This document shows positions 40,358-51,223 of a stretch of DNA of 64,000 bases, one piece after another. The position numbers were made by a program, and so were the translations under genes. The stretch comes from Vibrio fluvialis (GTDB lineage: Bacteria > Pseudomonadota > Gammaproteobacteria > Enterobacterales > Vibrionaceae), in NCBI RefSeq assembly GCF_900460245.1, contig NZ_UHIP01000001.1, positions 2,108,001 to 2,172,000 on the forward strand, written 5' to 3'. Below the pieces are notes generated by a model. It saw only the letters and a list, made by a program, of their open reading frames with translations. It did no database searches and was not told the DNA's origin. Numbering within the stretch: position 1 is the first letter of the stretch; every line of letters starts with the position of its first letter.

Positions 40358-42934
40358 ATGCAAGAGCAATACAACCCGCAAGACATTGAACAAAAAGTTC
40401 AACAGCATTGGGAAAGCAACAAGACCTTCGTTGTAAGTGAAGACCCAAATAAAGAAAAATTCTACTGTCTTTCTATGTTCCCGTACCCAAGCGGCCGACT
40501 GCACATGGGTCACGTGCGCAACTACACCATCGGTGATGTGGTTTCTCGTTTCCAGCGTCTGCAAGGCAAAAACGTCATGCAGCCAATCGGCTGGGATGCA
40601 TTCGGTCTACCGGCAGAAAACGCGGCGGTTAAAAACAACACCGCTCCGGCACCTTGGACTTACGAAAACATTGAATACATGAAAAACCAGCTGAAACTGC
40701 TGGGTTTCGGCTACGACTGGAATCGTGAATTCGCGACGTGCCGTCCTGAGTACTACCGCTGGGAACAAGAGTTCTTTACCAAACTGTACGAGAAAGGTCT
40801 GGTTTACAAGAAAACTTCTTCGGTTAACTGGTGTCCGAACGACCAAACCGTTCTGGCGAACGAACAGGTTGAAGACGGTTGCTGCTGGCGTTGTGATACT
40901 CCGGTTGAACAGAAAGAAATTCCTCAGTGGTTCATCAAGATCACTGCTTACGCACAAGAGCTGCTAGACGATCTCGACAACCTGGAAGGTTGGCCTGAAA
41001 TGGTGAAAACCATGCAGCGCAACTGGATTGGCCGTTCTGAAGGTGTGGAACTGAAGTTTGCCGTGAAAGATCAAGCGCAAGACTTGGAAGTCTACACCAC
41101 GCGTCCAGACACACTGATGGGCGTCACTTACGTAGGTATCGCAGCGGGCCACCCTCTCGCAACCGAAGCGGCGAAATCAAACCCTGAGCTGGCTACATTC
41201 ATCGAAGAGTGTAAAAACACCAAAGTTGCTGAAGCAGAACTGGCGACGATGGAGAAAAAAGGTATGGCAACGGGCCTTACCGCAATTCATCCATTGAATG
41301 GCCGTGAAGTTCCAATCTTTGTCGCGAACTTCGTGTTGATGGACTACGGCACAGGTGCGGTCATGGCCGTCCCAGCGCACGATCAACGTGACTTCGAATT
41401 TGCGACCAAATATAACCTGGATATCATTCCTGTCATTAAGCCACTTGATGGCAGCGAACTGGATATCTCAGAAGCGGCATACACCGAAAAAGGCGTACTG
41501 TTCGATTCCGGCGAATTCGACGGTCTGGAATTCCAAGCCGCTTTCGATGCCATTGCAGCGAAACTGGAAGCCGAAGGTAAAGGCGTGAAAACCGTCAACT
41601 TCCGTCTGCGTGACTGGGGCGTGTCTCGTCAACGCTACTGGGGCGCACCAATTCCAATGGTGACCACAGAAGACGGCGTTGTACATCCCGTACCCGCCGA
41701 CCAACTGCCAGTGATTCTGCCAGAAGATGTGGTCATGGATGGCGTCACCAGCCCAATCAAAGCGGATAAAGAGTGGGCGAAAACCACCTTTAACGGCGAA
41801 CCGGCACTGCGTGAAACCGATACTTTCGATACCTTCATGGAATCGTCTTGGTACTACGCGCGCTACTGTTCACCACAAGCAGACGACATTCTGGACCCAG
41901 AAAAAGCCAACTACTGGCTGCCAGTAGACCAATACATCGGTGGTATCGAGCACGCATGTATGCACCTGTTGTACTCACGCTTCTTCCACAAACTGCTGCG
42001 TGATGCTGGTTATGTGACTTCTGACGAGCCATTCAAGCAACTGCTGTGTCAAGGTATGGTTCTGGCTGATGCCTTCTACTACACCAATGACAAAGGTGGT
42101 AAAGAGTGGGTTTCACCAACCGAAGTGAAAGTTGAACGTGACGGTAAAGGTCGTATTACGACTGCGGTAGATTCACACGGTCGCAGCGTTGAACACTCAG
42201 GCATGATCAAAATGTCTAAGTCAAAAAACAACGGTATCGACCCACAAGAAATGGTCGACAAATACGGTGCCGACACCGTACGTCTGTTCATGATGTTTGC
42301 TTCACCAGCAGATATGACGCTGGAATGGCAAGAATCTGGTGTTGAAGGTGCAAACCGCTTCCTGAAACGTGTGTGGAAACTGGTTCGTGAACATACCGAA
42401 AAAGGCGAAGCAACTACGGTTGAGACTTCTGCACTGACTGGCGATCAAAAAGCGCTGCGTCGTGACGTTCACAAAACCATCGCGAAAGTAACCGATGACA
42501 TTGCACGTCGTCAGACCTTCAACACTGCTATTGCAGCCGTGATGGAGCTGATGAACAAGCTGGCTAAAGCACCTCAGGATGACGCACAAGATCGCGCGAT
42601 TCTGGATGAAGCCCTAAAAGCGATCACTGTGATGCTTTACCCAATTGCGCCACACATCTGTTTTGAAATGTGGGCAGCGCTGGGTCAGGCAGACATCGAC
42701 AACGCAACTTGGCCAACGTTTGATGAAGCTGCGCTGGTTGAAGATGAAAAACTGATCGTACTTCAGGTAAACGGTAAGCTGCGTGGCAAGTTGACTGTGT
42801 CTGCTGATGCAACCAAAGAACAAGTTGAAGAACTGGGCCTGAAAGACGAAAACGTGATGAAATTCACCGATGGTCTGACAATCCGCAAAGTCATCTATGT
42901 TCCAGGAAAACTGCTGAACATCGTTGCGAACTAA
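40358..42934 (+). CDS. leuS: Leucyl-tRNA synthetase
   Basis: Charges tRNA-Leu. 858 residues (E. coli 860). Class I signatures: HMGHVRNYT (HIGH) near residue 49 and MSKSKNNG (KMSKS) near 620; the large editing domain CP1 lies between, with [11 protein letters not shown] and [11 protein letters not shown]. Transcribed toward lptE; its mRNA ends in the alternative-hairpin region. Confidence 0.98.
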   Translation: MQEQYNPQDIEQKVQQHWESNKTFVVSEDPNKEKFYCLSMFPYPSGRLHMGHVRNYTIGDVVSRFQRLQGKNVMQPIGWDAFGLPAENAAVKNNTAPAPWTYENIEYMKNQLKLLGFGYDWNREFATCRPEYYRWEQEFFTKLYEKGLVYKKTSSVNWCPNDQTVLANEQVEDGCCWRCDTPVEQKEIPQWFIKITAYAQELLDDLDNLEGWPEMVKTMQRNWIGRSEGVELKFAVKDQAQDLEVYTTRPDTLMGVTYVGIAAGHPLATEAAKSNPELATFIEECKNTKVAEAELATMEKKGMATGLTAIHPLNGREVPIFVANFVLMDYGTGAVMAVPAHDQRDFEFATKYNLDIIPVIKPLDGSELDISEAAYTEKGVLFDSGEFDGLEFQAAFDAIAAKLEAEGKGVKTVNFRLRDWGVSRQRYWGAPIPMVTTEDGVVHPVPADQLPVILPEDVVMDGVTSPIKADKEWAKTTFNGEPALRETDTFDTFMESSWYYARYCSPQADDILDPEKANYWLPVDQYIGGIEHACMHLLYSRFFHKLLRDAGYVTSDEPFKQLLCQGMVLADAFYYTNDKGGKEWVSPTEVKVERDGKGRITTAVDSHGRSVEHSGMIKMSKSKNNGIDPQEMVDKYGADTVRLFMMFASPADMTLEWQESGVEGANRFLKRVWKLVREHTEKGEATTVETSALTGDQKALRRDVHKTIAKVTDDIARRQTFNTAIAAVMELMNKLAKAPQDDAQDRAILDEALKAITVMLYPIAPHICFEMWAALGQADIDNATWPTFDEAALVEDEKLIVLQVNGKLRGKLTVSADATKEQVEELGLKDENVMKFTDGLTIRKVIYVPGKLLNIVAN

Positions 42935-42952
42935 TTCCGTATATTACGGTCT

Positions 42953-43020
42953 GTAAACAGGGCTTCGCGCCCTGTTTACTTATCTCAGTTTATCGCTGTG
43001 GTGAACTGAGATAAGTAAAC
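42953..43020 (+). repeat. Two overlapping, mutually exclusive hairpins between leuS and lptE
   Basis: Hairpin 1: GTAAACAGGGC (42953-42963) with GCCCTGTTTAC (42969-42979), loop TTCGC. Hairpin 2: GTTTACTTATCTCAGTT (42974-42990) with AACTGAGATAAGTAAAC (43004-43020), a perfect 17-bp stem with a 13-base loop. The bases GTTTAC (42974-42979) belong to both, so the two structures cannot coexist. Neither is followed by a T-run. The second ends 24 bases before the lptE start. Confidence 0.9.
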
Positions 43021-43043
43021 CCAATTCATGAGAATAGAGCCCC

Positions 43044-43667
43044 ATGCGTTTGACACTGCCTTCCACCTTCAAGTTATCACTGGTTGTTCTGACCGCCACC
43101 CTGCTTAGTGCCTGCGGTTTTCATCTTCGTGGTGATTATGACGTTCCGGAGGAACTGAGCACCATGTCACTGACCAGCTATGACCAATACAGCACATTTA
43201 CCCGCATGGTAAAACGCCAGCTACGAATGAATGAGATCACCGTGGTGCAACCGGCTGAAGATGTACCTAACATTCATCTTTTAAGTGAAGGTACCGGAGA
43301 AAGAACATTATCTTTGTACCAAAACACTCGGGCCGCTGAAATTGAACTGACTTTTGTTGCGTCATATCGCGTGACAATTCCTAATCTGGGGGAAAAGACA
43401 TTTTCCACCAGCGTGACTCGCAGCTACTTGGATAACCCGTTAACCGCATTGGCAAAATCGGTTGAACGCGACATGATTGAAGACGAAATGCGCAAACTGG
43501 CCGCCAGCCAGATTGTACGTCAAATGGCTCGTCTCAAAGCAAACATTCATACCGGAACCATGGATGAACAGCCAGCGTCAAACGCGGTCAAACCAAGCGA
43601 AGACTACACCATCAACACAACCGAAACACAGGTTGCACCTTCGGCCAGCACGGCTGAAGTTCAGTAG
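43044..43667 (+). CDS. lptE: LptE, LPS-assembly lipoprotein
   Basis: Plugs the LptD barrel and helps place LPS in the outer leaflet. 207 residues; signal peptide with lipobox LLSACG, followed by the family start GFHLRGDYDVPEEL. A disordered tail rich in Ala/Pro/Ser/Thr after residue 175 is common in Vibrio. It is 8 bases from holA, as in enterobacteria. Confidence 0.95.
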   Translation: MRLTLPSTFKLSLVVLTATLLSACGFHLRGDYDVPEELSTMSLTSYDQYSTFTRMVKRQLRMNEITVVQPAEDVPNIHLLSEGTGERTLSLYQNTRAAEIELTFVASYRVTIPNLGEKTFSTSVTRSYLDNPLTALAKSVERDMIEDEMRKLAASQIVRQMARLKANIHTGTMDEQPASNAVKPSEDYTINTTETQVAPSASTAEVQ

Positions 43668-43675
43668 ATTTTATA

Positions 43676-44701
43676 ATGAGACTCTACGCTGACAAACTGG
43701 CCGATGCTCTGAACAGAACGCTGGCGCCAGTGTATCTTGTCTTTGGCAATGAACCTCTGCTGATCGAAGAATCGCGCAGCGCGATTGAGCGCAAAGCACG
43801 CGAGCAAGGCTTTGAAGAGAAACACCGTTTTAATCTTGATGCCAGTCTCGACTGGAACGAGGTCTACGATTGCTGTCAATCCATGAGCTTGTTCTCCAGT
43901 CGCCAAGTGATCGAACTGGAGATCCCGGAAGCTGGTATTAATGCTGCTGCGAGCAAAGAACTGGCCAACTTGGCACAGCATCTTAATCCCGATATTCTGC
44001 TGCTGATTGTCGGTACCAAGCTAACCAAAGCTCAGGAAAATACGGCCTGGTTTAAAGCCCTGATGAGTCAGGGCTGTCTGGTGAACTGTTTAACCCCGGA
44101 TATCAGCCGCCTACCACAATTTGTCGCCGCTCGTTGCCGGGCGCTGGGTCTGACTCCTGATGCCGAAGCGATTCAAATGCTGGCACAGTGGCATGAGGGC
44201 AATTTGTTTGCTCTGGCACAGAGCCTGGAGAAGTTGGCTCTGCTCTACCCAGACGGTCAACTGACGCTGATTCGCCTTGAAGAGTCGCTGAGCCGCAACA
44301 ACCACTACACCCCATTTCACTGGGTCGATGCTCTGCTTGAAGGCAAAGCCAATCGCGCGCAACGCATTTTGCGCCAACTGGCCGCTGAAGACGTAGAACC
44401 GATCATTCTGATGCGCACAGTCCAAAAAGAGCTGGTGCAACTGCTGCAGATGCGTCTGGCGATGAATCATCAGCCACTCGGCGCTATCTTTGACAAATAC
44501 CGCGTCTGGCAGAATAAACGCCCACATTGCTCTGCTGCGTTGCAGCGCTTATCGGTTCAACGTCTGCAACATTTACTTCAGCTGCTTGCTCAATGTGAAA
44601 TTGTCGCAAAAACTCAGTATGAGCAATCGCCTTGGCCATTACTGCATCAGTTGAGCCTCGAATGTTGCGTTGCGCAGGCAAACTTGCCTTTGCCTGCCTG
44701 A
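43676..44701 (+). CDS. holA: DNA polymerase III delta subunit
   Basis: Opens the beta clamp in the clamp-loader complex. 341 residues (E. coli 343). Starts MRLYADKLADALNRTLAPVYLVFGNEPLLIEES, with the beta-binding region SMSLFSSRQVIELEIP. AAA+-like fold without a working P-loop, as expected of delta. Follows lptE in the same transcript. Confidence 0.95.
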   Translation: MRLYADKLADALNRTLAPVYLVFGNEPLLIEESRSAIERKAREQGFEEKHRFNLDASLDWNEVYDCCQSMSLFSSRQVIELEIPEAGINAAASKELANLAQHLNPDILLLIVGTKLTKAQENTAWFKALMSQGCLVNCLTPDISRLPQFVAARCRALGLTPDAEAIQMLAQWHEGNLFALAQSLEKLALLYPDGQLTLIRLEESLSRNNHYTPFHWVDALLEGKANRAQRILRQLAAEDVEPIILMRTVQKELVQLLQMRLAMNHQPLGAIFDKYRVWQNKRPHCSAALQRLSVQRLQHLLQLLAQCEIVAKTQYEQSPWPLLHQLSLECCVAQANLPLPA

Positions 44702-44769
44702 AAGCGTGATATACTGCCGCGCTTTTGACAAAATCATTTTTATAGTTAGTTATCTCAGAGGAAATTCCC

Positions 44770-45087
44770 TTGCAACGTGAAGAATTAAAAGACTTTCTTG
44801 CAGACAAAGCCGACGATATGAAAGCGGTTGATATTGTAACCCTAGACGTACAAGGCAAATCCAGTGTCACTGATTACATGATCATTTGTACTGGCACGTC
44901 CAAAAGACACGTCTCTTCGATTGCCGATCATGTCGCGAGTGAAGCGAAAAAAGTCGGTGTTGAGCCACTGGGTATTGATGGCGAGAACGAAGGCGAGTGG
45001 GTTGTCGTCGATATGGGCACAACCATGCTGCACGTGATGCAGGAAGAGCATCGCGCCATGTACCAGTTGGAAAAACTCTGGGGCTGA
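44770..45087 (+). CDS. rsfS: RsfS, ribosomal silencing factor
   Basis: Binds L14 and blocks subunit joining in starvation. 105 residues with [24 protein letters not shown] and [10 protein letters not shown]. The start is TTG (44770), as in E. coli, with AGAGG nine bases upstream. The nadD gene, often next to it, is not seen here. Overlap/spacing of 2 bases to rlmH. Confidence 0.95.
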   Translation: MQREELKDFLADKADDMKAVDIVTLDVQGKSSVTDYMIICTGTSKRHVSSIADHVASEAKKVGVEPLGIDGENEGEWVVVDMGTTMLHVMQEEHRAMYQLEKLWG

Positions 45088-45089
45088 GC

Positions 45090-45560
45090 GTGAAGATTCA
45101 ATTGATTGCCGTCGGCACCAAAATGCCAAAGTGGGTGGAAGAAGGCTTCCAGGAATATCGCCGCCGCTTTCCTCACGACATGCCGCTGGAGCTGATTGAA
45201 ATTTCCGCTGGTAAGCGAGGCAAAAACGCTGATATTGCAAGAATTCTGCAAAAAGAAGGCGAAGCCATGCTGGCCGCCGTGCCAAAAGGCAACCGAATTG
45301 TTACTCTCGACATTCCAGGCAAACGCTGGGACACCGAACAACTGGCCGCTCAGCTGGAGAGTTGGAAAATGGATGCAAGAGACGTCTCTATTTTGATTGG
45401 TGGCCCAGAAGGGCTAGCTCCGGCGTGTAAAGCCGCCGCAGAACAAAGCTGGTCACTGTCGCCACTCACATTGCCGCACCCGCTGGTGCGCGTGGTCATG
45501 GCCGAGAGTCTGTACCGTGCCTGGAGCATTACAGCAAACCACCCTTATCACCGAGAATAG
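45090..45560 (+). CDS. rlmH: RlmH, 23S rRNA pseudouridine-1915 methyltransferase
   Basis: SPOUT methyltransferase that makes m3Psi1915. 156 residues from the GTG at 45090; an in-frame codon upstream (44997) lies inside rsfS and is rejected. Motifs: [16 protein letters not shown], the SPOUT knot [11 protein letters not shown] and the C-terminal [18 protein letters not shown], ending in the family HPYHRE. Confidence 0.96.
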   Translation: MKIQLIAVGTKMPKWVEEGFQEYRRRFPHDMPLELIEISAGKRGKNADIARILQKEGEAMLAAVPKGNRIVTLDIPGKRWDTEQLAAQLESWKMDARDVSILIGGPEGLAPACKAAAEQSWSLSPLTLPHPLVRVVMAESLYRAWSITANHPYHRE

Positions 45561-45566
45561 ACACTG

Positions 45567-47450
45567 ATGTTACGTAAGCGTAGCCCTATTCGAGACTACC
45601 TGGCTGAAGCGCGGTTATTTCGTAACCGTGCTGTCGTGTCTTTTGTGGGGATTGTCTTGATGATGGGTATTCTGGTTGCCAACCTGTATAACATTCAGGT
45701 CAATCAGTATCAGGATTACAAAACCCGTTCCAACGATAACCGCATTAAAGTGGTACCGATTGCGCCTAACCGGGGTCTGATCTATGACCGGAATGGTGTG
45801 TTACTGGCCGAAAACCGCCCTGTTTTTAGTCTGGAGATCATTCCAGAAAAAGTGAAAAACATGGACGAGACCATCGCCCGCTTACAACAGATTCTCACGA
45901 TTACTCCCGAACAAATTGCTGCATTTGAAAAAGAGCGCCGCCAGACACGCCGCTTTAACTCAGTGCCGCTGTTAACTCAACTGACCGAAGAAGAAGTCGC
46001 GAAATTCTCCGTTCAACAATACAAATATCCCGGTGTTTCCGTCAGCGCAAACCTCAAGCGTTACTACCCATACGGTGAAGTACTGACCCACGTGATCGGT
46101 TATGTCTCTAGAATTAATGATCGCGATATCGAACGCTTAGTCCGCGAAGGTAAAGAAGCCAATTATCAAGCCACCCGCGATATCGGTAAGCTCGGTATTG
46201 AGCGCTACTACGAAGACTTGCTGCACGGGGAGGCCGGCTATCAGGAAGTCGAAGTGAACAGCCGGGGACGCGTGATTCGTACTCTGAAATACGTTCCGCC
46301 AACCCCGGGCAAAGACATTGTTCTCAACCTCGATATTAAGCTGCAACTTTACGTGCACAGCCTGTTCAATGGTCGTCGTGGTTCAGCGGTAGTGCTCGAT
46401 CCAAAAGACAACGGCGTGCTGGCGATGGTATCAAGCCCAAGTTACGATCCGAATGCTTTTGTGCACGGTATTTCTGGTAAGGAATACAGTGAGTTACTCA
46501 ACGATAAAGACCGTCCGCTGGTAAACCGCACCACGCTGGGTATTTATCCTCCAGGTTCGACCGTCAAACCATTTATTGCTGTTTCTGCCTTGGAAGAAGG
46601 CGTGATCACGCCGAATACCACTCGAAACGATCCGGGTTACTGGCGCATTCCGAATTCAAAAACCCGGCCATTCCGCGATTGGCTGCGCTGGGGTCACGGT
46701 AAGGTGGATATCATCAAAGCACTGGAAGAATCGGTGGATACCTTCTTTTATCAGATTGCTTATGATATGGGCATTGATCGTCTGTCTGATTGGATGATGA
46801 AATTTGGCTTCGGGGATTACACGGGTATTGATATCACCGAAGAGAGTAAAGCCAACATGCCGACCCGTGACTGGAAAATGGCCCGTCACCGCACACCTTG
46901 GTATCAGGGTGACACGATTCCTGTGGGTATCGGTCAGGGTTACTGGACGGCAACGCCAATGCAGCTTGCGAAAGCAACCTCTGTTTTGGTGCATCACGGA
47001 AAAGTAATTGCACCGCACTTACTGCGTTCTACCATCAATAATGGCGAAGAATTCTCCACCCAAAAAGAAACCGAATACGTGACTTACCCACCGATTACCG
47101 GTGTACCGGATAAGTACTGGAATATGGCGATTGAAGGAATGTATCTGGTCAACCACGGTAAACGCGGAACGGCGCGGCGCGCTTTCCAAGGCCTGCAATA
47201 CAAGAGTGCAGGCAAATCCGGTACTGCACAGGTATTTGGTCTGGCAGAAGGCCAGGAGTACAACGCCGACGAACTGGCCGAACATCTGCGTGACCACGCA
47301 CTGTTTACCGGGTTTGCGCCAGTCGACGATCCAAAAGTGATTGTGACCATCGTACTGGAGAACGCCGGTGGCGGTTCAAGCAACGGTGCTCCGGTGGTAA
47401 GACAAATCTTTGACCGTGTCATTTTGGGTAACGGCGAGGCAGACAAATAA
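45567..47450 (+). CDS. mrdA: Penicillin-binding protein 2 (rod-shape transpeptidase)
   Basis: Class B PBP that cross-links peptidoglycan in the elongasome. 627 residues: N-terminal membrane anchor (about 22-42), dimerisation domain, transpeptidase domain with SxxK in PPGSTVKPF, SxN-type SVDTFF and KSGTAQ. Starts 6 bases after rlmH, and its TAA overlaps the rodA ATG. Confidence 0.97.
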   Translation: MLRKRSPIRDYLAEARLFRNRAVVSFVGIVLMMGILVANLYNIQVNQYQDYKTRSNDNRIKVVPIAPNRGLIYDRNGVLLAENRPVFSLEIIPEKVKNMDETIARLQQILTITPEQIAAFEKERRQTRRFNSVPLLTQLTEEEVAKFSVQQYKYPGVSVSANLKRYYPYGEVLTHVIGYVSRINDRDIERLVREGKEANYQATRDIGKLGIERYYEDLLHGEAGYQEVEVNSRGRVIRTLKYVPPTPGKDIVLNLDIKLQLYVHSLFNGRRGSAVVLDPKDNGVLAMVSSPSYDPNAFVHGISGKEYSELLNDKDRPLVNRTTLGIYPPGSTVKPFIAVSALEEGVITPNTTRNDPGYWRIPNSKTRPFRDWLRWGHGKVDIIKALEESVDTFFYQIAYDMGIDRLSDWMMKFGFGDYTGIDITEESKANMPTRDWKMARHRTPWYQGDTIPVGIGQGYWTATPMQLAKATSVLVHHGKVIAPHLLRSTINNGEEFSTQKETEYVTYPPITGVPDKYWNMAIEGMYLVNHGKRGTARRAFQGLQYKSAGKSGTAQVFGLAEGQEYNADELAEHLRDHALFTGFAPVDDPKVIVTIVLENAGGGSSNGAPVVRQIFDRVILGNGEADK

Positions 47451-48571
47451 TGAAAATGGATCCCTCAACAGGTCAAAACCGGGCGTTCTTTGAGCGTTTA
47501 CACATCGACTTGCCATTATTGCTTGGCCTGCTGGTCGTGATGGGCTTTGGTCTGGTTGTCATGTACAGCGCCAGTGGTCAGAGTCTGGAAATGATGGATC
47601 GCCAGGCAATGCGTATGGTATTGGCGTTAACCGTGATGATCGGTCTTGCTCAGTTGCCGCCGCGTACATACGAGCGTCTGGCTCCGGTGCTGTTTTTCGT
47701 GGGTGTGGCGTTATTACTCGGCGTTCTGTTGTTTGGTGAAGTGTCTAAAGGCGCACAGCGATGGCTGAACCTGGGGTTTGTGCGCTTTCAGCCCTCGGAA
47801 CTCCTCAAACTGGCCGTGCCGCTGATGGTTGCGCGCTTTATCGGTAAGCGCCCGCTTCCACCCAGCTTCCAGACACTGGTACTGTCCATGGTGATGGTAT
47901 TCGTGCCCACCATTTTGATCGCTAAGCAGCCAGACCTGGGGACTTCCATTCTGATTGCGGCATCAGGGATCTTCGTGATCTTTCTTGCCGGGATCAGTTG
48001 GAAAATCATCTTTGCCGCCGCAGTGGCGGTGGGCGCATTTATTCCGGTGTTGTGGTATTTCCTGATGCATGAATATCAGAAGACACGCGTCAGAACCCTT
48101 TTCAACCCGGAATCCGATCCTCTTGGTGCTGGTTATCACATCATTCAGAGTAAAATTGCCATCGGTTCAGGCGGCGTAGTTGGCAAAGGTTGGCTACACG
48201 GCACACAATCTAACCTAGAATTCCTTCCTGAACGACATACTGACTTTATCTTTGCAGTTATCGCGGAAGAATGGGGCATGATAGGCATTCTTGCACTGCT
48301 GACGGTGTACTTGTTTATCATCGGCCGAGGCCTGTATCTGGCCAGCAATGCGCAAACCGCTTTTGGCCGTATGATGGCTGGCAGTATTGTGCTGAGTTTC
48401 TTCGTTTACGTTTTCGTAAACATCGGTATGGTAAGCGGTATTCTGCCGGTAGTGGGTGTGCCACTTCCATTGATCAGTTATGGCGGTACGTCTATGGTTA
48501 CCCTCATGGCCGGTTTTGGCATTCTGATGTCAATCCATACCCATAGAAAAGCGTTTTCAAAGGCAAACTAA
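47450..48571 (+). CDS. rodA: RodA, SEDS peptidoglycan glycosyltransferase
   Basis: Polymerises lipid II with PBP2 in lateral wall growth. 373 residues with ten membrane segments; FtsW/RodA signatures in [28 protein letters not shown] and [13 protein letters not shown]. Start overlaps the mrdA stop (TAATG) and its own stop overlaps rlpA the same way, implying coupled expression. Confidence 0.96.
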   Translation: MKMDPSTGQNRAFFERLHIDLPLLLGLLVVMGFGLVVMYSASGQSLEMMDRQAMRMVLALTVMIGLAQLPPRTYERLAPVLFFVGVALLLGVLLFGEVSKGAQRWLNLGFVRFQPSELLKLAVPLMVARFIGKRPLPPSFQTLVLSMVMVFVPTILIAKQPDLGTSILIAASGIFVIFLAGISWKIIFAAAVAVGAFIPVLWYFLMHEYQKTRVRTLFNPESDPLGAGYHIIQSKIAIGSGGVVGKGWLHGTQSNLEFLPERHTDFIFAVIAEEWGMIGILALLTVYLFIIGRGLYLASNAQTAFGRMMAGSIVLSFFVYVFVNIGMVSGILPVVGVPLPLISYGGTSMVTLMAGFGILMSIHTHRKAFSKAN

Positions 48572-49359
48572 TGAAGCATTCCACGCTCCTATTCAGTTTA
48601 TGTTCTGTCGCCATTCTGGCCGGATGTAGTTCGTCTTCAGGCCGTTATGACATCAAAGATGACATCGCGCCGGATGCTCCACTTTCCGTCGATCATATTG
48701 AAGATGCCAATCCGCAGTACGAACCATATAGTCTGGGCGGTAACAAAGATTACACTTTGCGCGGCAAGAACTATCAGATCGTCAAAGACACCAAGGGATT
48801 CAAAGAACGTGGTCAGGCATCCTGGTACGGCAAAAAGTTTCATGGTCACCTGACGTCAAACGGTGAAATTTACGACATGTATTCCATGACGGCGGCACAC
48901 AAAACCCTGCCGCTTCCCACCTACGTCAAAGTGACTAATCTGGACAACGGCAAATCGACCATTGTCCGGGTCAATGACCGCGGGCCTTTCCATGACGGAC
49001 GCATTATTGATTTAAGTTACGCAGCCGCGTATAAACTTGGCGTCGTGCAAACCGGGACGGCCAACGTTGAAATCGAGACCATTGCAGTCGCGAAACAAAC
49101 TACGGCTAAACCCAAAGTTGGCGCTCCTCAGTACATCATTCAGGTGGCATCTTCACAAAATGAAGAAAGAGTGCGAACTTTAGCGCAAAATCTTGGTCAA
49201 AGCTTATCGGTGCAAAGTTTTGTCGAAAGTGTTAATGGTAGTCACCGGCTCTTTCTCGGGCCTTTCAGTGATTACACCCTGACGCAGGACACCTTGGAAA
49301 AGGTGAAAACGCGGGGTTATGACACCGCCTTTATAAAAAAGCACCCCGTCGCGCAATAA
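48571..49359 (+). CDS. rlpA: RlpA, septal/lateral lytic transglycosylase-type lipoprotein
   Basis: Outer-membrane lipoprotein that acts on denuded glycan strands (shown in Pseudomonas; in E. coli the activity is not seen). 262 residues: lipobox ILAGCSS, DPBB barrel ASWYGKKFHGHLTSNGE ... RVNDRGPFHDGRIIDLSYAAA (catalytic Asp), and a C-terminal SPOR domain (QYIIQVASSQNEERV). Overlaps rodA as TAATGA. Confidence 0.95.
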   Translation: MKHSTLLFSLCSVAILAGCSSSSGRYDIKDDIAPDAPLSVDHIEDANPQYEPYSLGGNKDYTLRGKNYQIVKDTKGFKERGQASWYGKKFHGHLTSNGEIYDMYSMTAAHKTLPLPTYVKVTNLDNGKSTIVRVNDRGPFHDGRIIDLSYAAAYKLGVVQTGTANVEIETIAVAKQTTAKPKVGAPQYIIQVASSQNEERVRTLAQNLGQSLSVQSFVESVNGSHRLFLGPFSDYTLTQDTLEKVKTRGYDTAFIKKHPVAQ

Positions 49360-49367
49360 TGACCACT

Positions 49368-49402
49368 CAAACCTGACCAGCTAAGCATTCGGGTCTGGTT
49401 TG
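49368..49402 (+). repeat. Imperfect hairpin between rlpA and dacA
   Basis: CAAACCTGACC and GGTCTGGTTTG pair in 10 of 11 positions around a 13-base loop. No T-run; possible 3' end of the rlpA message. Confidence 0.5.
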
Positions 49403-49456
49403 GGAAGTCGTTTCTGTTAAGATAATGGACAATTAAACACACAATTCGCATTCATC

Positions 49457-50632
49457 ATGAAAAAAACCATCCTAAATTCTGTTCTAGCGTCTTCAATAGC
49501 GCTTTCCGCTACGTTCTCAAGCACGACCCTCGCTTCTCCTGTCGTCATTCCAGATGCGCCACAGATCGCTGCGAAAGGTTTTGTACTGATTGACTATCAT
49601 TCAGGCAAAGTTCTTGCCGAAAAAGAAATGAACACCAAGCTGTCACCAGCCAGCTTGACCAAAATGATGACCAGTTACGTAATTGGTCAGGAATTAAAAC
49701 GCGGCAACATCTCGAACGATGATGACGTGACTATCAGCCGCAATGCATGGGCGAAGAACTTCCCAGATTCTTCCAAAATGTTCATTGAAGTTGGCACCAC
49801 CGTCAAAGTGCGCGATCTGAACCAGGGCATCATCGTTCAATCTGGTAACGATGCCTGTGTGGCAATGGCCGAACACATCGCAGGTTCGGAAGATGCATTC
49901 GTGGATCTGATGAACGCGTGGGCCAACACTCTGGGTATGAAAGATACTCATTTTGCCAACGTCCACGGCCTAGACAACCCGAACCTGTACTCAACCCCGT
50001 ACGACATGGCTCTGCTGGGTCAAGCACTGATCCGCGACGTACCAAACGAGTATAAGATTTACTCGGAGCAGAAATTTACCTACAACGGCATTACCCAGTA
50101 CAACCGTAACGGCCTGCTGTGGGATAAAAGCATGAACGTGGACGGTATCAAAACCGGTCACACCAGCAACGCAGGGTACAGCCTGGTCAGCTCAGCGACC
50201 GAAGGCAAGATGCGCCTAATCGCTGTTGTGATGGGTACCAAAGACATGAATGCACGTAAGTCAGAAAGCAAAAAGCTGCTGAGTTACGGTTTCCGTTTCT
50301 TTGAAACTGTTGCACCACACAAAGCGGGCGAGACTTTCGTTGATGAGAAAATCTGGATGGGCGACAAGTCAACGGTCGCGCTGGGTGTGAATGAGGACAC
50401 TTACGTGACTCTGCCACGCGGCCAGGCAAAAGATCTGACTGCCAGCTTCGTCCTTGAAAAAGAGCTGAAAGCCCCAATTAAGAAAGGTGATGTAGTCGGT
50501 AAGCTGTACTACCAGCTTAACGGTGAAGACGTTGCGCAATACCCTCTGATGGCATTGGAAGATGTTGAAGAAGGTGGTCTGTTCAGCCGTCTGTGGGACT
50601 ACATTGTTCTATTGTTCAAAGGCTTATTCTGA
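49457..50632 (+). CDS. dacA: DacA-type D-Ala-D-Ala carboxypeptidase (PBP5/6)
   Basis: Removes the terminal D-Ala of peptidoglycan stem peptides. 391 residues with a signal peptide cleaved near 26, the serine motif SPASLTKMMT, SGND and KTGHTSNAGY, the PBP5 C-terminal domain and an amphipathic C-terminal helix (LFSRLWDYIVLLFKGLF) that tethers it to the membrane. It is next to the elongasome genes. Confidence 0.96.
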   Translation: MKKTILNSVLASSIALSATFSSTTLASPVVIPDAPQIAAKGFVLIDYHSGKVLAEKEMNTKLSPASLTKMMTSYVIGQELKRGNISNDDDVTISRNAWAKNFPDSSKMFIEVGTTVKVRDLNQGIIVQSGNDACVAMAEHIAGSEDAFVDLMNAWANTLGMKDTHFANVHGLDNPNLYSTPYDMALLGQALIRDVPNEYKIYSEQKFTYNGITQYNRNGLLWDKSMNVDGIKTGHTSNAGYSLVSSATEGKMRLIAVVMGTKDMNARKSESKKLLSYGFRFFETVAPHKAGETFVDEKIWMGDKSTVALGVNEDTYVTLPRGQAKDLTASFVLEKELKAPIKKGDVVGKLYYQLNGEDVAQYPLMALEDVEEGGLFSRLWDYIVLLFKGLF

Positions 50633-50649
50633 TCCACTGAGATCGACCC

Positions 50650-50675
50650 AAAAAGCCGCCTTGGGCGGCTTTTTT
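50650..50675 (+). terminator. Terminator of dacA
   Basis: AAAAAGCCGCC-TTG-GGCGGCTTTTTT. Confidence 0.93.
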
Positions 50676-50752
50676 GTTAACTTGAGATCCCATTCGATTG
50701 ACTGTACTATTCGTCACCGTTTTTATCGAATACCCAACTTGGAGTTTCCAAT

Positions 50753-51031
50753 ATGTTAAACATCAACTCTGATGCAAAATTGAAAGACCTGCTTGAGTTC
50801 CCGTGTTCATTCACTTACAAAGTGATGGGCCACGCGAAACCTGAATTGCCAGAGCTTGTGTTGGAAGTTATTCAGCGTCACGCTCCAGGTGACTACAGCC
50901 CACGTGTCAAACCAAGTGGCAAAGGTAACTACCACTCTGTGTCTATCACCATCACTGCAACCTCAATTGAACAGGTAGAAATCCTGTACAAAGAACTGGG
51001 CGATATCGAAATCGTTCGCATGGTGCTGTAA
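50753..51031 (+). CDS. ybeD: YbeD (DUF493) small protein
   Basis: 92-residue ferredoxin-like (ACT-like) protein of unknown role, normally found between dacA and lipB. Features: [11 protein letters not shown] near the N-terminus and [22 protein letters not shown]. Its conserved position suggests a link to lipoylation or wall genes, but no function is proven. Confidence 0.92.
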   Translation: MLNINSDAKLKDLLEFPCSFTYKVMGHAKPELPELVLEVIQRHAPGDYSPRVKPSGKGNYHSVSITITATSIEQVEILYKELGDIEIVRMVL

Positions 51032-51074
51032 GTTTTATTTATCTGTAATTATTTGATAAATTCAATTTTTTTTG

Positions 51075-51097
51075 AAAGCAGCCCGAGGCTGCTTTTT
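51075..51097 (+). terminator. Terminator of ybeD
   Basis: AAAGCAGCC-CGA-GGCTGCTTTTTG, preceded by a T-rich tract. Confidence 0.88.
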
Positions 51098-51185
51098 GTT
51101 TATGTATCATAAAGTTAAAATAGTTACATAAAATTTATGGTCAAAAAGTTAATCGTCATGAGTAGTTCAATCTGCTTAAGACGTT

Positions 51186-51191
51186 TATAAT
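51186..51191 (+). promoter_or_regulatory. Likely -10 box of the lipB promoter
   Basis: A perfect TATAAT lies 33 bases upstream of the lipB start; the -35 position is poor (TTCAAT at a short spacing). Confidence 0.4.
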
Positions 51192-51223
51192 CCAAACACT
51201 TTATATATCACTGACGGACTTCG

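Noticed and set aside
44997..45089. Extended start of rlmH inside rsfS
   Set aside because: The frame passes through rsfS codons; the GTG at 45090 begins the conserved RlmH N-terminus.
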